From: Mycobacterium sp. PO1
Lineage (GTDB): Bacteria; Actinomycetota; Actinomycetes; Mycobacteriales; Mycobacteriaceae
Length of the DNA: 64,000 nt
NCBI RefSeq assembly: GCF_017312405.1
Contig: NZ_BLTG01000074.1
Span: 1 to 64,000 of the forward strand
Direction: 5' to 3'
The notes beneath the pieces are model-generated. The model saw only the letters and a list, made by a program, of their open reading frames with translations, was not told the origin of the DNA and did no database searches. Below are positions 35,750 through 43,713 of this stretch, piece by piece (the first letter of the stretch is position 1; each line of letters opens with the position of its first letter). A program made the position numbers and the translations under genes.

Positions 35750-36523
35750 GTGAACGTGCGAATCACCGTCCTGGGTTGCTCCGGCAGTGTGGTCGGCCCT
35801 GATTCGCCGGCGTCGGGATATCTGGTGACCGCACCCGATACGCCACCCTTGGTTCTCGATTTCGGCGGCGGGGTGTTGGGCGCACTGCAACGGCACGCCG
35901 ACCCCAACTCCGTGCACGTGCTGCTGTCTCATCTGCACGCCGATCACTGCCTGGACCTGCCCGGCTTGTTCGTCTGGCGCCGCTACCATCCCAGCCCGGC
36001 GCCGGAGCGAGGACTGGTCTACGGACCGGCCAACACCTGGGCGCGGCTCGGGGCTGCGTCCTCGCCGGAGGGCGGCGAGATCGACGACTTCACCGACATC
36101 TTCGACGTGCGGCACTGGGTGGACAACCAGCCGGTCGAGATCGGGGCGTTGACCGTGCTGCCGCGGCTGGTGTGCCATCCCACCGAGTCCTACGGCATGC
36201 GGATCACCGACCCGTCCGGCGCCACGCTGGTCTACAGCGGTGACACCGGTTACTGCGATGCGCTGATCGATCTGGCCCGCGACGCCGACGTGTTTCTGTG
36301 CGAGGCGTCGTGGACGCATTCGCCGTCGCGGCCGCCCCGGCTGCATCTGTCCGGCACCGAGGCGGGTCGGGCGGCCGCGCGCGCCGGCGTGTCGGAACTG
36401 CTGCTGACCCACATCCCGCCGTGGACGTCGCGGGAGGACATCATCAGCGAGGCGAAAGCCGAGTTCGACGGTCCGGTGCACGCCGTGGTGTGCAACGAGA
36501 CTTTCGCCGTCACCCGCTCCTGA
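35750..36523 (+). CDS. Metallo-beta-lactamase-fold cyclic nucleotide phosphodiesterase (Rv1339-like)
   Basis: A 257-residue protein with the metal-binding motif SHLHADHCLDLPG (His61, His63, Asp65, His66), a later His in VCHPTESYG, the bridging Asp in VYSGDTGY and a final His in LLTHIPPWTS. The M. tuberculosis homologue Rv1339 has been reported to be an atypical class II cAMP phosphodiesterase. With two membrane adenylate cyclases in this window, a cAMP-lowering role is plausible. GTG start at 35750 gives MNVRITVLGCSGSVVGPDSP. Confidence 0.9.
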   Translation: MNVRITVLGCSGSVVGPDSPASGYLVTAPDTPPLVLDFGGGVLGALQRHADPNSVHVLLSHLHADHCLDLPGLFVWRRYHPSPAPERGLVYGPANTWARLGAASSPEGGEIDDFTDIFDVRHWVDNQPVEIGALTVLPRLVCHPTESYGMRITDPSGATLVYSGDTGYCDALIDLARDADVFLCEASWTHSPSRPPRLHLSGTEAGRAAARAGVSELLLTHIPPWTSREDIISEAKAEFDGPVHAVVCNETFAVTRS

Positions 36524-36556
36524 GGCGCGTCGTGGCGAGCCGATAGGGTTGGCCCC

Positions 36557-37339
36557 GTGTCCAGACGAGAAGACGGCCGACTCGACGACGAACTGCGCCC
36601 CGTCACCCTCACCCGTGGGTTCACCACGCATCCGGCGGGATCGGTGCTGGTCGAATTCGGTCAGACCCGGGTGATGTGCACCGCCAGCGTCACCGAAGGC
36701 GTGCCGCGCTGGCGCAAGGGCTCCGGGCAGGGCTGGTTGACCGCCGAGTACGCGATGCTGCCCGCCGCCACCCACGACCGCTCCGACCGCGAGTCGGTCA
36801 AGGGCCGGGTCGGCGGACGCACCCAGGAGATCAGCCGGTTGGTGGGCAGATCGTTGCGCGCCTGCATCGACCTGGGCGCTCTGGGGGAGAACACGATCGC
36901 GATCGACTGCGACGTCCTGCAGGCCGACGGTGGCACCCGGACGGCGGCCATCACCGGCGCCTACGTCGCGTTGGCCGACGCGGTCACCTACCTGTCGGCG
37001 GCGGGCCGGCTCACCGATCCGCGGCCGCTGTCTTGTGCGATCGCCGCGGTGAGCGTCGGAGTCGTGGACGGTCGGATCCGCGTCGACCTGCCCTATACCG
37101 AGGACTCCCGCGCCGAGGTCGACATGAACGTGGTCGCGACCGACACCGGCACGCTGGTCGAGATCCAGGGCACCGGTGAGGGTGCGACGTTCCCGCGGTC
37201 GACACTGGACAAGATGCTCGACGCCGCGATGGCCGCGTGCGACGAGCTGTTCGAGATCCAGAAGACGGCGCTGGAGCTGCCCTATCCCGGCGAGCTGCCG
37301 GTGTCCGGTGAACCGCCGAAGAAGGCGTTCGGAAGCTGA
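36557..37339 (+). CDS. rph: Ribonuclease PH
   Basis: A 260-residue phosphorolytic 3'-5' exoribonuclease that trims tRNA 3' ends. It has the family N-terminus SRREDGRLDDELRPVTL, the TASVTEGVPRWRKGSG loop, the RTQEISRLVGRSLRA helix, the DCDVLQADGGTRTAAITGA core and the EVDMNVVATDTG segment with active-site acidic residues. GTG start at 36557. It is followed after 5 bp by rdgB, as in M. tuberculosis (rphA-Rv1341). Confidence 0.96.
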   Translation: MSRREDGRLDDELRPVTLTRGFTTHPAGSVLVEFGQTRVMCTASVTEGVPRWRKGSGQGWLTAEYAMLPAATHDRSDRESVKGRVGGRTQEISRLVGRSLRACIDLGALGENTIAIDCDVLQADGGTRTAAITGAYVALADAVTYLSAAGRLTDPRPLSCAIAAVSVGVVDGRIRVDLPYTEDSRAEVDMNVVATDTGTLVEIQGTGEGATFPRSTLDKMLDAAMAACDELFEIQKTALELPYPGELPVSGEPPKKAFGS

Positions 37340-37344
37340 CCGGA

Positions 37345-37956
37345 ATGACCCGGGTCCTGGTGGCCTCACGCAACCGCAAGAAATTGGCGGAGTTGAACCG
37401 GGTGCTCGAGGCGGCCGGGGTGTCAGGGTTGACGCTGCTGTCCCTCGACGACGTCCCGGCGTTCGACGAGGCTCCCGAAACCGGCGCCACATTCGAGGAG
37501 AACGCGCTGGCCAAGGCCCGTGATGCGTTTGCCGCCACGGGTATACCCGCCGTCGCCGACGACTCCGGCCTGACCGTCGACGCACTCAACGGGATGCCCG
37601 GAGTGCTCAGCGCGCGCTGGTCGGGCCGTCACGGTGACGACGCCGCGAACACGGCACTGCTGCTGGGCCAACTGGCCGACGTCCCCGACGAGCGCCGCGG
37701 CGCGGCCTTCGTTTCGGCGTGCGCTCTGGTGACCGGGCCGGCCGAGAGCGACAGCCTCGTGGTGCGCGGTGAATGGGCCGGAAGCATCGTGCGTGCGCCG
37801 CGCGGCGCGGGCGGCTTCGGCTACGATCCGGTGTTCCTGCCCGCCGGTTCGGCGGTCACAGCCGCCGAACTCAGCCCTGCGGACAAGGACGCCGTCTCCC
37901 ATCGCGGGCTGGCGCTGGCGGCGCTCGTCCCCGCGTTGCGGGCCCTGGTTCGCTGA
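37345..37956 (+). CDS. rdgB: XTP/dITP pyrophosphatase (RdgB/HAM1)
   Basis: A 203-residue house-cleaning enzyme that hydrolyses inosine and xanthosine triphosphates to monophosphates. Motifs are VLVASRNRKKLAEL (about 3-16), the VADDSGLTVDALNGMPGV catalytic segment, GAGGFGYDPVFLP and VSHRGLALAAL. ATG at 37345, 5 bp after rph. Its last 136 bp overlap, on the opposite strand, the 3' end of the acyltransferase gene, whose stop lies within the GYDP codons. Confidence 0.96.
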   Translation: MTRVLVASRNRKKLAELNRVLEAAGVSGLTLLSLDDVPAFDEAPETGATFEENALAKARDAFAATGIPAVADDSGLTVDALNGMPGVLSARWSGRHGDDAANTALLLGQLADVPDERRGAAFVSACALVTGPAESDSLVVRGEWAGSIVRAPRGAGGFGYDPVFLPAGSAVTAAELSPADKDAVSHRGLALAALVPALRALVR

Positions 37957-39113
37957 GGCGCGGTGACACGGTGCAGCAGCCAGGCGGCCGGCACCGTCAG
38001 CGCCAGCGTCGTGGCAATCAGACCCGGCATCGAGCCGGTGAACAACGGCCAGTCCAGCACCAGGTGCAGTGCCACCGCCATGAGCATCGAGTGCAGCAGG
38101 AAGATCTCGTAGGAGATCTCGCCCAGCCACACCATCGGTCTGCTGGCCAGCACCCGTGCGTACCCGCCGCGATCGGCGAGCACCGTCGGCGCGTGGCTTC
38201 CGGGCGCCAGCGGCGCGTGGTTACTCAGCGCCAGCGGCGCCACTACCAGCGTCGCGATGACTGCGTACCCGACGGCCTTCACGACCGGTGCGGAGGCGGG
38301 ATCGGGGCCGCGCAGGGTGCCGCCGAGCGACGTCGACACCAGCAGGAAGAGTGCGAGCGCGAGTGGGATCGCCACCGCTGCGCGGCATCGAACCCCGAGG
38401 CAGCGCAACACCGCGAGCACCATGCCGCCGGCGAACCAAGCCAGGTGGGCCGGCAGCCACATGCCCGCCGAATGGGGTAGGAGGTCGGTGGTGGTGACCA
38501 GCAGCACCCACACCGGTGTCACCGCGGCCAGCAGCGCCAGCCCGACCAGCACGCGCCGGGGCCGCCAGCCGCGGCGCAGCAGCAGGTAGGCCAGCAGGGG
38601 CAGCACGGCGTAGAACGCCACCTCCACCGCCATGCTCCACATCTGTGACAGCCCCGGATGCAGCAGCGTGGTCAGGTAACTGTCGGTGTAGATCTGGGTG
38701 AAAGTCAGATAGCGCAGCAACCCGTACCAGGACTGGCCCGGATTGGGCCCGGGGGTGAACACGGTGTACACCGCGAACGTCACGACGACAGCCACCGCGT
38801 AGGCCGGCACGATCCGTCGGACCCGGTGGCGCAGGTAGCGCTGCGTCGACGGGCGCCGGGTGGTGTCGGCGGCGGCCTGCGCCCACGGGCTGAACAGCAG
38901 GAACCCCGAGAGCACGAAGAACAGCGCGACCCCGATCTCCAGGCGGGCGTAGAGGTTGCCGAGGTAGCCGTGATTCAGGTAGCCGGTGGCGAACGCGGCG
39001 TGCGTGGCGACGACGAGAAGCGCGGCAACGGCGCGGATTCCGGTGAGGGCGGGGTCGTGGTGTCCGGCCACCTCAGGTGCGGCGCCAGTGCGCGCCCCGG
39101 GGCTGGCTGACAC
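37821..39113 (-). CDS. Acyltransferase 3 family membrane protein
   Basis: A 430-residue integral-membrane O-acyltransferase (OafA/acyltransferase-3). It has the diagnostic start LTGIRAVAALLVVATHAAF with the catalytic-type His, RYLRHRVRRIVPAYAVA, WSMAVEVAFYAVLPLLAYLL, and about ten hydrophobic helices ending WLGEISYEIFLLHSMLM. Such proteins acylate envelope sugars or lipids. GTG start at 39113. The last 45 residues (after HRVTAPQRTRARN) are encoded antisense to rdgB, with no conserved content. It is not in the M. tuberculosis gene order here, so it is an insertion. Confidence 0.87.
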   Translation of the reverse strand: MSASPGARTGAAPEVAGHHDPALTGIRAVAALLVVATHAAFATGYLNHGYLGNLYARLEIGVALFFVLSGFLLFSPWAQAAADTTRRPSTQRYLRHRVRRIVPAYAVAVVVTFAVYTVFTPGPNPGQSWYGLLRYLTFTQIYTDSYLTTLLHPGLSQMWSMAVEVAFYAVLPLLAYLLLRRGWRPRRVLVGLALLAAVTPVWVLLVTTTDLLPHSAGMWLPAHLAWFAGGMVLAVLRCLGVRCRAAVAIPLALALFLLVSTSLGGTLRGPDPASAPVVKAVGYAVIATLVVAPLALSNHAPLAPGSHAPTVLADRGGYARVLASRPMVWLGEISYEIFLLHSMLMAVALHLVLDWPLFTGSMPGLIATTLALTVPAAWLLHRVTAPQRTRARNAGTSAASASPRWETASLSAGLSSAAVTAEPAGRNTGS

Positions 39114-39142
39114 CTCGTCGAGTGTAGCCAGGTCGCGCGGGG

Positions 39143-39487
39143 TCAGACCCCGAACTGTTCCTTGATGGCCTGGGTCTGGAAGTGCTCGACGATGATGCCG
39201 ACCAGCGGGATCGTGCCGGCCAGCAGCACCCCGACGGTCTTGGCGATCGGCCACCGCACCTTGACCGCGAGGTTGGCGGTGAACAGCAGATACACGAAGT
39301 ACACCCAGCCGTGCACGACCGCGATCCAGCCCAGCGAGTCGTCGTTGAAGCCGTACTTCATCACCATCTCGTAGCAGAGCGCGATCAGCCACAGGCCGGT
39401 CGCCCACGCCAACACCCGGTAACCGAGCAGAGCCTTGCGGATCTGGTCGACGGGTGTGGTGGGGGCGGGGGAGTCGGGTGCGGTCAC
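39143..39487 (-). CDS. DUF3817 membrane protein (Rv1342c-like)
   Basis: A 114-residue protein. After a Pro/Thr/Ala-rich N-terminus come three membrane helices: YRVLAWATGLWLIALCYEM, VVHGWVYFVYLLFTANLAV and TVGVLLAGTIPLVGIIVEHF. It corresponds to Rv1342c and is a paralogue of the gene at 16008. GTG start at 39487 was preferred, since the upstream frame runs through lprD. It lies 13 bp downstream of lprD, same strand. Function unknown. Confidence 0.88.
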   Translation of the reverse strand: MTAPDSPAPTTPVDQIRKALLGYRVLAWATGLWLIALCYEMVMKYGFNDDSLGWIAVVHGWVYFVYLLFTANLAVKVRWPIAKTVGVLLAGTIPLVGIIVEHFQTQAIKEQFGV

Positions 39488-39500
39488 GGGCGGCGTCCTG

Positions 39501-39878
39501 TCATTCTCGGGTCGGGGTGGCGTCGCTGTCGTTCCTGGCGAGTTCGGCCAGGTAGGCGTTGTACTCCTGCAGCGCGGGATCGGCGTCGTCCTGCGGCGCA
39601 GCGGTGGGCCGCTCCGGAAGCAGCCCGGCAGGAAGTTCGGTGACCCCGTCCTGGGAGGGACTCGGGGGCGGTGCTTCTTCATAGCGGACGAACTTGAAGT
39701 ATGCGTACACGCAGAAGCCGGCGAACAGCGGCCACTGCAACGCGTAGCCCAGGTTCTGGAAATCGCCTGCGGTCGATTCGAAGCGGGCCCACTGCCACCA
39801 GGCCAGGCCCAGGCAGCCACCGGCCGCGGCGATCACCAACAGGATGAGCGCCGGCCTCCTACGCCGCGTAGTGGACAC
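39501..39878 (-). CDS. lprD: LprD-like membrane/lipoprotein
   Basis: A 125-residue protein. The hydrophobic N-terminus ALILLVIAAAGGCLGLAW contains a lipobox-like AAGGC. A second hydrophobic helix follows (YALQWPLFAGFCVYAYFKFV), then a charged Pro-rich tail. It matches Rv1343c, annotated LprD, but with a second transmembrane helix a simple lipoprotein topology is doubtful. GTG start at 39878. It is the last gene of the conserved backbone before the tRNA. Confidence 0.85.
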   Translation of the reverse strand: MSTTRRRRPALILLVIAAAGGCLGLAWWQWARFESTAGDFQNLGYALQWPLFAGFCVYAYFKFVRYEEAPPPSPSQDGVTELPAGLLPERPTAAPQDDADPALQEYNAYLAELARNDSDATPTRE

Positions 39879-39914
39879 CGTTCAACGGTACCGCGCTACC
39901 ATCGTCACGCTGCG

Positions 39915-39997
39915 GCGCGAGTGTCGGAACTGGCAGACGAGATGGATTTAGGTTCCATTGCCCGATGGGCGTGGGGGTTCGAGTCCCCCCTCGCGCA
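39915..39997 (+). tRNA. tRNA-Leu, anticodon UAG
   Basis: An 83-nt class II tRNA. The acceptor stem GCGCGAG (39915-39921) pairs with CTCGCGC (39990-39996), with discriminator A at 39997. The anticodon arm is ATGGA-TTTAGGT-TCCAT, giving anticodon UAG (codon CUA). The long variable arm GCCCGATGGGC is typical of tRNA-Leu. The T arm is GGGGGTTCGAGTCCCCC. CCA is not encoded. Confidence 0.96.
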
Positions 39998-40050
39998 CCT
40001 TTGTGAGGAGTCGCGTCCCCGTCGCGCATTCCCGCCGAGTGTGAAGCCAT

Positions 40051-40076
40051 TGCGAAAAGTCGGCCGATTTTTCGCA
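40051..40076. terminator. 26-bp near-perfect palindrome downstream of tRNA-Leu
   Basis: Arms TGCGAAAA (40051-40058) and TTTTCGCA (40069-40076) flank a core TCGGCCGA that is itself palindromic. The only imperfection is a G opposite T. The arms and T-run suggest an intrinsic terminator for the tRNA transcript. A protein-binding site or a recombination site is also possible. Confidence 0.6.
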
Positions 40077-40097
40077 CTGAGCTCACGCTCGGGAACT

Positions 40098-40163
40098 GAT
40101 CACACTCGGCGACGGATCACACTCGGCGACGGATCACGCTCGGGGACGGATCACGCTCGGCGA
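40098..40163. repeat. 17-bp tandem direct repeat, about four copies
   Basis: The unit GATCACACTCGGCGACG starts at 40098, 40115, 40132 and 40149 (the last partial). Copies 3 and 4 read GATCACGCTCGG. The reverse complement of part of the unit, GCCGAGTGTGA, also occurs at 40034-40044, so the region has both direct and inverted copies. It ends just before the stop of the minus-strand membrane gene. Confidence 0.88.
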
Positions 40164-40164
40164 A

Positions 40165-40407
40165 TCAGGCCGCCACCTCGGCTGGAGCCGGGGTCGGCTC
40201 GGTCGCTTGCGCCTTGAAGCACAGGATGCTCGACACGAAGCTCAGCAGCGCGACCGCTCCGGCGAAGGCGCCGATGACGGTCTCGGCCATGGTCCAGCTC
40301 GCGAGCGCGAACGCAAGCGCGATGATCGCCGTGATCAGCAGGAAGAGTCCCGTGGTGGCGACGGTCTCGTTGAACGGATCATCCGATCCTGCGGCCCGCT
40401 CAGCCAT
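40165..40407 (-). CDS. Small two-helix membrane protein
   Basis: An 80-residue protein with two hydrophobic segments, TTGLFLLITAIIALAFALASW and VIGAFAGAVALLSFVSSILCF, joined by a short acidic loop, with a Pro/Ala-rich tail. ATG at 40407 with AGAAGGAGTGACC upstream, a strong ribosome site. The longer upstream frame is not supported. I do not recognise a family. It lies alone beside the tandem repeats and is divergent from the hydrolase gene. Confidence 0.75.
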   Translation of the reverse strand: MAERAAGSDDPFNETVATTGLFLLITAIIALAFALASWTMAETVIGAFAGAVALLSFVSSILCFKAQATEPTPAPAEVAA

Positions 40408-40610
40408 GGTCACTCCTTCTCGCGCGGTGCTTGACTGGACCGTAAATACCCCACCCGCGATCGACGAAACCTCGTGTTCGAACCGCCACGGTGCGCTGCC
40501 GGTGACCCGGCTCACCACTGACGGCTATTTGTCTCGAGGCCCACCTGGTCCGCGTGGCGGGCACCTCATCTGCCACCATGGCGAGTGATCCGCAATCTAC
40601 GGGGGACTCC

Positions 40611-41507
40611 ATGCCCATGAGTGAGCTCAAGTATCTGGATCTGCACGGCGACCAGGTGGCCTACCGCGACGTCGGCAGCGGCCCGGAGACCCTGCTGCTT
40701 CTGCACGGCATGGCCGGAAGCTCCGACACCTGGCGTGCGGTGTTGCCACAGCTGGCCAAGCGCTACCGGGTCATCGCGCCGGATCTGCTCGGTCACGGCC
40801 AGTCCGCCAAGCCCCGCAGCGACTACTCGCTGGGCGCATTCGCGGTGTCGTTGCGCGACCTGCTCGACGAACTCGGTGTCGACCGCGTGACGGTGGTGGG
40901 GCAGTCCCTCGGCGGCGGCGTGGCGATGCAGTTCGTGTACCAGCACCCGGACTACTGCCAGCGTCTGGTGTTGATCAGCAGCGGCGGGCTCGGTCAGGAC
41001 GTCGGGTGGACGCTGCGACTGTTGTCCGCGCCGGGGGCCGAACTGATCATGCCGCTGATCGCGCCGCCACCGGTGGTGCGGGCCGGCGAGAAGCTGCGGA
41101 GCTGGTTCTCCGCGGCCAATATCCAGTCGCCGCGCGGTGCGGAGATGTGGAGCGCGTACTCGTCGCTGTCCGATGCCCAGACTCGGCAGGCCTTCCTGCG
41201 CACGCTGCGCTCGGTCGTCGACTATCGCGGGCAGGCGGTCAGCGCGTTGAACCGGTTGCATCTGACCGCCGAGACGCCGTTGATGGTGATCTGGGGCGAC
41301 CAGGACCACATCATCCCCGTCGACCACGGCTACGCGCTCTGCCAGCTGCGCGCAGGTTGCCGCCTCGAGGTGCTGCCGGGCGTCGGCCACTTCCCGCACG
41401 TCGAGAAACCCGCCGAGGTGGTCGACCTGCTCGACGACTTCATCGCGACGACCAGCCCCGCCGCGACCAGTCCAGGGAAGACCACGGCCGCGACCCGGCC
41501 CCGCTGA
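40611..41507 (+). CDS. Alpha/beta-fold hydrolase
   Basis: A 298-residue hydrolase. The oxyanion HG motif is LLLLHGMAGSSDTW, the nucleophile elbow VVGQSLGGGVA, the acid WGDQDHIIP and the base His VGHFPHVEKP. The ATG at 40611 (MPMSELKYLDLHGDQ) follows GGGGGA. ATG at 40617 is also possible. The last 20 residues are a Thr/Ser/Ala/Pro tail. The 203 bp upstream hold the divergent promoter region but no recognised site. The substrate cannot be inferred. Confidence 0.88.
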   Translation: MPMSELKYLDLHGDQVAYRDVGSGPETLLLLHGMAGSSDTWRAVLPQLAKRYRVIAPDLLGHGQSAKPRSDYSLGAFAVSLRDLLDELGVDRVTVVGQSLGGGVAMQFVYQHPDYCQRLVLISSGGLGQDVGWTLRLLSAPGAELIMPLIAPPPVVRAGEKLRSWFSAANIQSPRGAEMWSAYSSLSDAQTRQAFLRTLRSVVDYRGQAVSALNRLHLTAETPLMVIWGDQDHIIPVDHGYALCQLRAGCRLEVLPGVGHFPHVEKPAEVVDLLDDFIATTSPAATSPGKTTAATRPR

Positions 41508-41565
41508 CCGGCCCGGCCGCTTCACCAAGCCGGCCCCGCTGACCGGCCCGGCCGCTTCACCAAGC
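41496..41565. repeat. 35-bp direct repeat, two tandem copies
   Basis: Two identical 35-bp copies at 41496-41530 and 41531-41565, followed by 5 more bases of a third. The first contains the hydrolase stop codon. Each copy holds complementary arms of the GGCCGG type, so the pair may act as a double GC-rich terminator between the convergent hydrolase and AraC genes. Confidence 0.85.
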
Positions 41566-41572
41566 CGGCCGT

Positions 41573-42424
41573 TCAAAGGTCGGATCCGCCGACCCGGCGC
41601 CGGTACGCCGATGGCGTCTCGCCGCAGAACTGCGAGAAGGCGCGGGTGAACGAGCTGACGCTGTCGAACCCGACAGCGCCGGCCGTTTCCTGCACGGTCT
41701 GTCGCGGCGCGGCCAGCAGCGCCATCGCGCGCAGCATTCGCGCGTGCAGCAGATAGGTGCGCCACGGCAGCCCGAGCGTGTCGGCGAACAGCCGGCGCAG
41801 TGTGCGTTCCGACACCGACACCGCGCGGCTGACCTGGTCGCAGGTGACGGTGTCGAGATGCTGTTTGGTGTAGGCCATCGCCGCGGCCACGATCGGGTGC
41901 TCGGATGTCGGCAGGCTCAGCGGGGCTTCGTGATCGAGGGCCTCGCAGACCAGCGCCGCCAGCGTGCGGAAGAACCCGTCGGATGTCTCGTCGCCCTGCG
42001 CCCGGTCGATCGGCCAGCGCAACGCGTAGATCATCATCTCGCGGATCAGCGGCGACACCGCCAGGATGCGCGCCCGGTCACCGCCGTCGCCGATCAGAGA
42101 GCGGTCGAACATCACCGCGACGGTCTTGACGTCGGGGTTCATCACGGCCTGGTGCTCCAGCCCAGCGGGAATCCAGGCAGCCTGCTGCGGCGGCAGCAGA
42201 TAGTGCGCGCAATCGGTCTCCACCTCGACGACCCCGTGCAGCGCGTACTCGATCTGGTGCACTTCGTGCGAGTGCCACCCGGTGATCAACGCATCCCCCT
42301 CGTACAAGTAGCTGCCGCCGAGCGCCCGGCCGCCGCGACGCAGTTCGATGACCCGGCGAGGACCGTGCGGGACGAGGTTGGCCGATTCGGACAAGAGCTT
42401 GTCCGACGACGCGGAGTCGGTCAC
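41573..42424 (-). CDS. AraC-family transcriptional regulator with cupin sensor
   Basis: A 283-residue regulator. The N-terminal cupin-type domain (about 25-110; GWHSHEVHQIEYALHGVVEVET) probably binds a small effector. The C-terminal AraC double helix-turn-helix (about 195-280) contains CDQVSRAVSVSERTLRRLF and ETAGAVGFDSVSSFTRAFSQF. GTG at 42424 is chosen, leaving a 25-bp gap to the divergent amidohydrolase. An ATG at 42451 would overlap the neighbour's start. It likely controls the amidohydrolase. Confidence 0.88.
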   Translation of the reverse strand: MTDSASSDKLLSESANLVPHGPRRVIELRRGGRALGGSYLYEGDALITGWHSHEVHQIEYALHGVVEVETDCAHYLLPPQQAAWIPAGLEHQAVMNPDVKTVAVMFDRSLIGDGGDRARILAVSPLIREMMIYALRWPIDRAQGDETSDGFFRTLAALVCEALDHEAPLSLPTSEHPIVAAAMAYTKQHLDTVTCDQVSRAVSVSERTLRRLFADTLGLPWRTYLLHARMLRAMALLAAPRQTVQETAGAVGFDSVSSFTRAFSQFCGETPSAYRRRVGGSDL

Positions 42425-42449
42425 GGTTGTCGACGGTACTACTGGAACC

Positions 42450-43712
42450 ATGCAGACTGACGACCTGATCCTGGTGAGCATCGACGACCACGTGGTGGAG
42501 CCGCCGGACATGTTTCTGCGCCACGTCCCGGAGAAGTACAAGGCCGAGGCGCCGATCGTCGTGACCGACGACAAAGGCGTCGACCAGTGGATGTATCAAG
42601 GCAGGCCGCAGGGTGTCAGCGGGCTCAACGCGGTGGTGTCGTGGCCGGCGGAGGAGTGGGGCCGTGACCCGGCGGGGTTCGCCGAAATGCGTCCCGGCGT
42701 CTACGACGTCCACGAGCGGGTCCGCGACATGAACCGCAACGGCATCCTGGCCTCGATGTGCTTCCCGACGTTCACCGGGTTCTCGGCGCGCCACCTGAAC
42801 ATGCACCGGGAAGAGACCACGCTGGTCATGGTGTCGGCCTACAACGACTGGCACATCGACGAGTGGGCCGGCACGTACCCGGACCGGTTCATCCCCATCG
42901 CGATTCTGCCGACCTGGAACCCCGAGGCGATGTGCCGCGAGATCCGTAGGGTGGCGGCCAAAGGCTGCCGGGCGGTCACGATGCCCGAGCTGCCGCACCT
43001 CGAGGGCCTGCCGAGCTACCACGACGACGAGTACTGGGGCCCGGTGTTCCGCACGCTGTCGGAGGAGAACGTGGTGATGTGCCTGCACATCGGCACCGGC
43101 TTCGGCGCGATCAGCATGGCGCCCAACGCTCCGATCGACAACATGATCATCCTGGCCACCCAGGTGTCGGCGATGTGCGCCCAGGATCTGTTGTGGGGAC
43201 CGGCGATGCGCAACTACCCGGATCTGAAGTTCGCGTTCTCCGAGGGCGGCATCGGCTGGATCCCGTTCTACCTCGACCGCAGCGACCGGCACTACACCAA
43301 CCAGAAATGGCTGCGCCGCGACTTCGGCTCTCAACTGCCCAGCGAGGTGTTCCGCGAGCACTCGCTGGCCTGCTACGTCACCGACAAGACGTCGCTGAAG
43401 CTGCGTCACGAGATCGGTATCGACATCATCGCCTGGGAGTGCGACTACCCGCATTCGGACTGCTTCTGGCCCGATGCCCCGGAGCAGGTGCTGGCCGAGC
43501 TGAATGCCGCGGGCGCGTCGGACTCCGACATCAACAAGATCACCTGGGAGAACTCCTGCCGGTTCTTCGGCTGGGATCCGTTCGAGCTCACCCCGAAGGA
43601 GCAGGCGACCGTCGGCGCCCTGCGCGTCAAGGGAGCCGACGTCGACGTGTCGATCCGGCCCAGGGCCGAGTGGGCGCGGCTCTACGACGAGAAGCAGTTC
43701 GCGCGAACCTGA
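42450..43712 (+). CDS. Amidohydrolase 2-family metal-dependent hydrolase
   Basis: A 420-residue TIM-barrel protein of the amidohydrolase-2 superfamily (decarboxylases and hydrolases related to ACMS decarboxylase). It has the N-terminal ISIDDHVVEPPDMFL-type D-x-H signature (SIDDHVVEP), GCRAVTMPELPH, CLHIGTGFG, and the late ECDYPHSDCFWPDAPE with a catalytic-type Asp/His. Large mycobacterial paralogous group, substrates mostly unknown. ATG 42450 is just downstream of the divergent AraC start. It converges with the sulfatase gene, with a 1-bp gap. Confidence 0.87.
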   Translation: MQTDDLILVSIDDHVVEPPDMFLRHVPEKYKAEAPIVVTDDKGVDQWMYQGRPQGVSGLNAVVSWPAEEWGRDPAGFAEMRPGVYDVHERVRDMNRNGILASMCFPTFTGFSARHLNMHREETTLVMVSAYNDWHIDEWAGTYPDRFIPIAILPTWNPEAMCREIRRVAAKGCRAVTMPELPHLEGLPSYHDDEYWGPVFRTLSEENVVMCLHIGTGFGAISMAPNAPIDNMIILATQVSAMCAQDLLWGPAMRNYPDLKFAFSEGGIGWIPFYLDRSDRHYTNQKWLRRDFGSQLPSEVFREHSLACYVTDKTSLKLRHEIGIDIIAWECDYPHSDCFWPDAPEQVLAELNAAGASDSDINKITWENSCRFFGWDPFELTPKEQATVGALRVKGADVDVSIRPRAEWARLYDEKQFART

Positions 43713-43713
43713 T

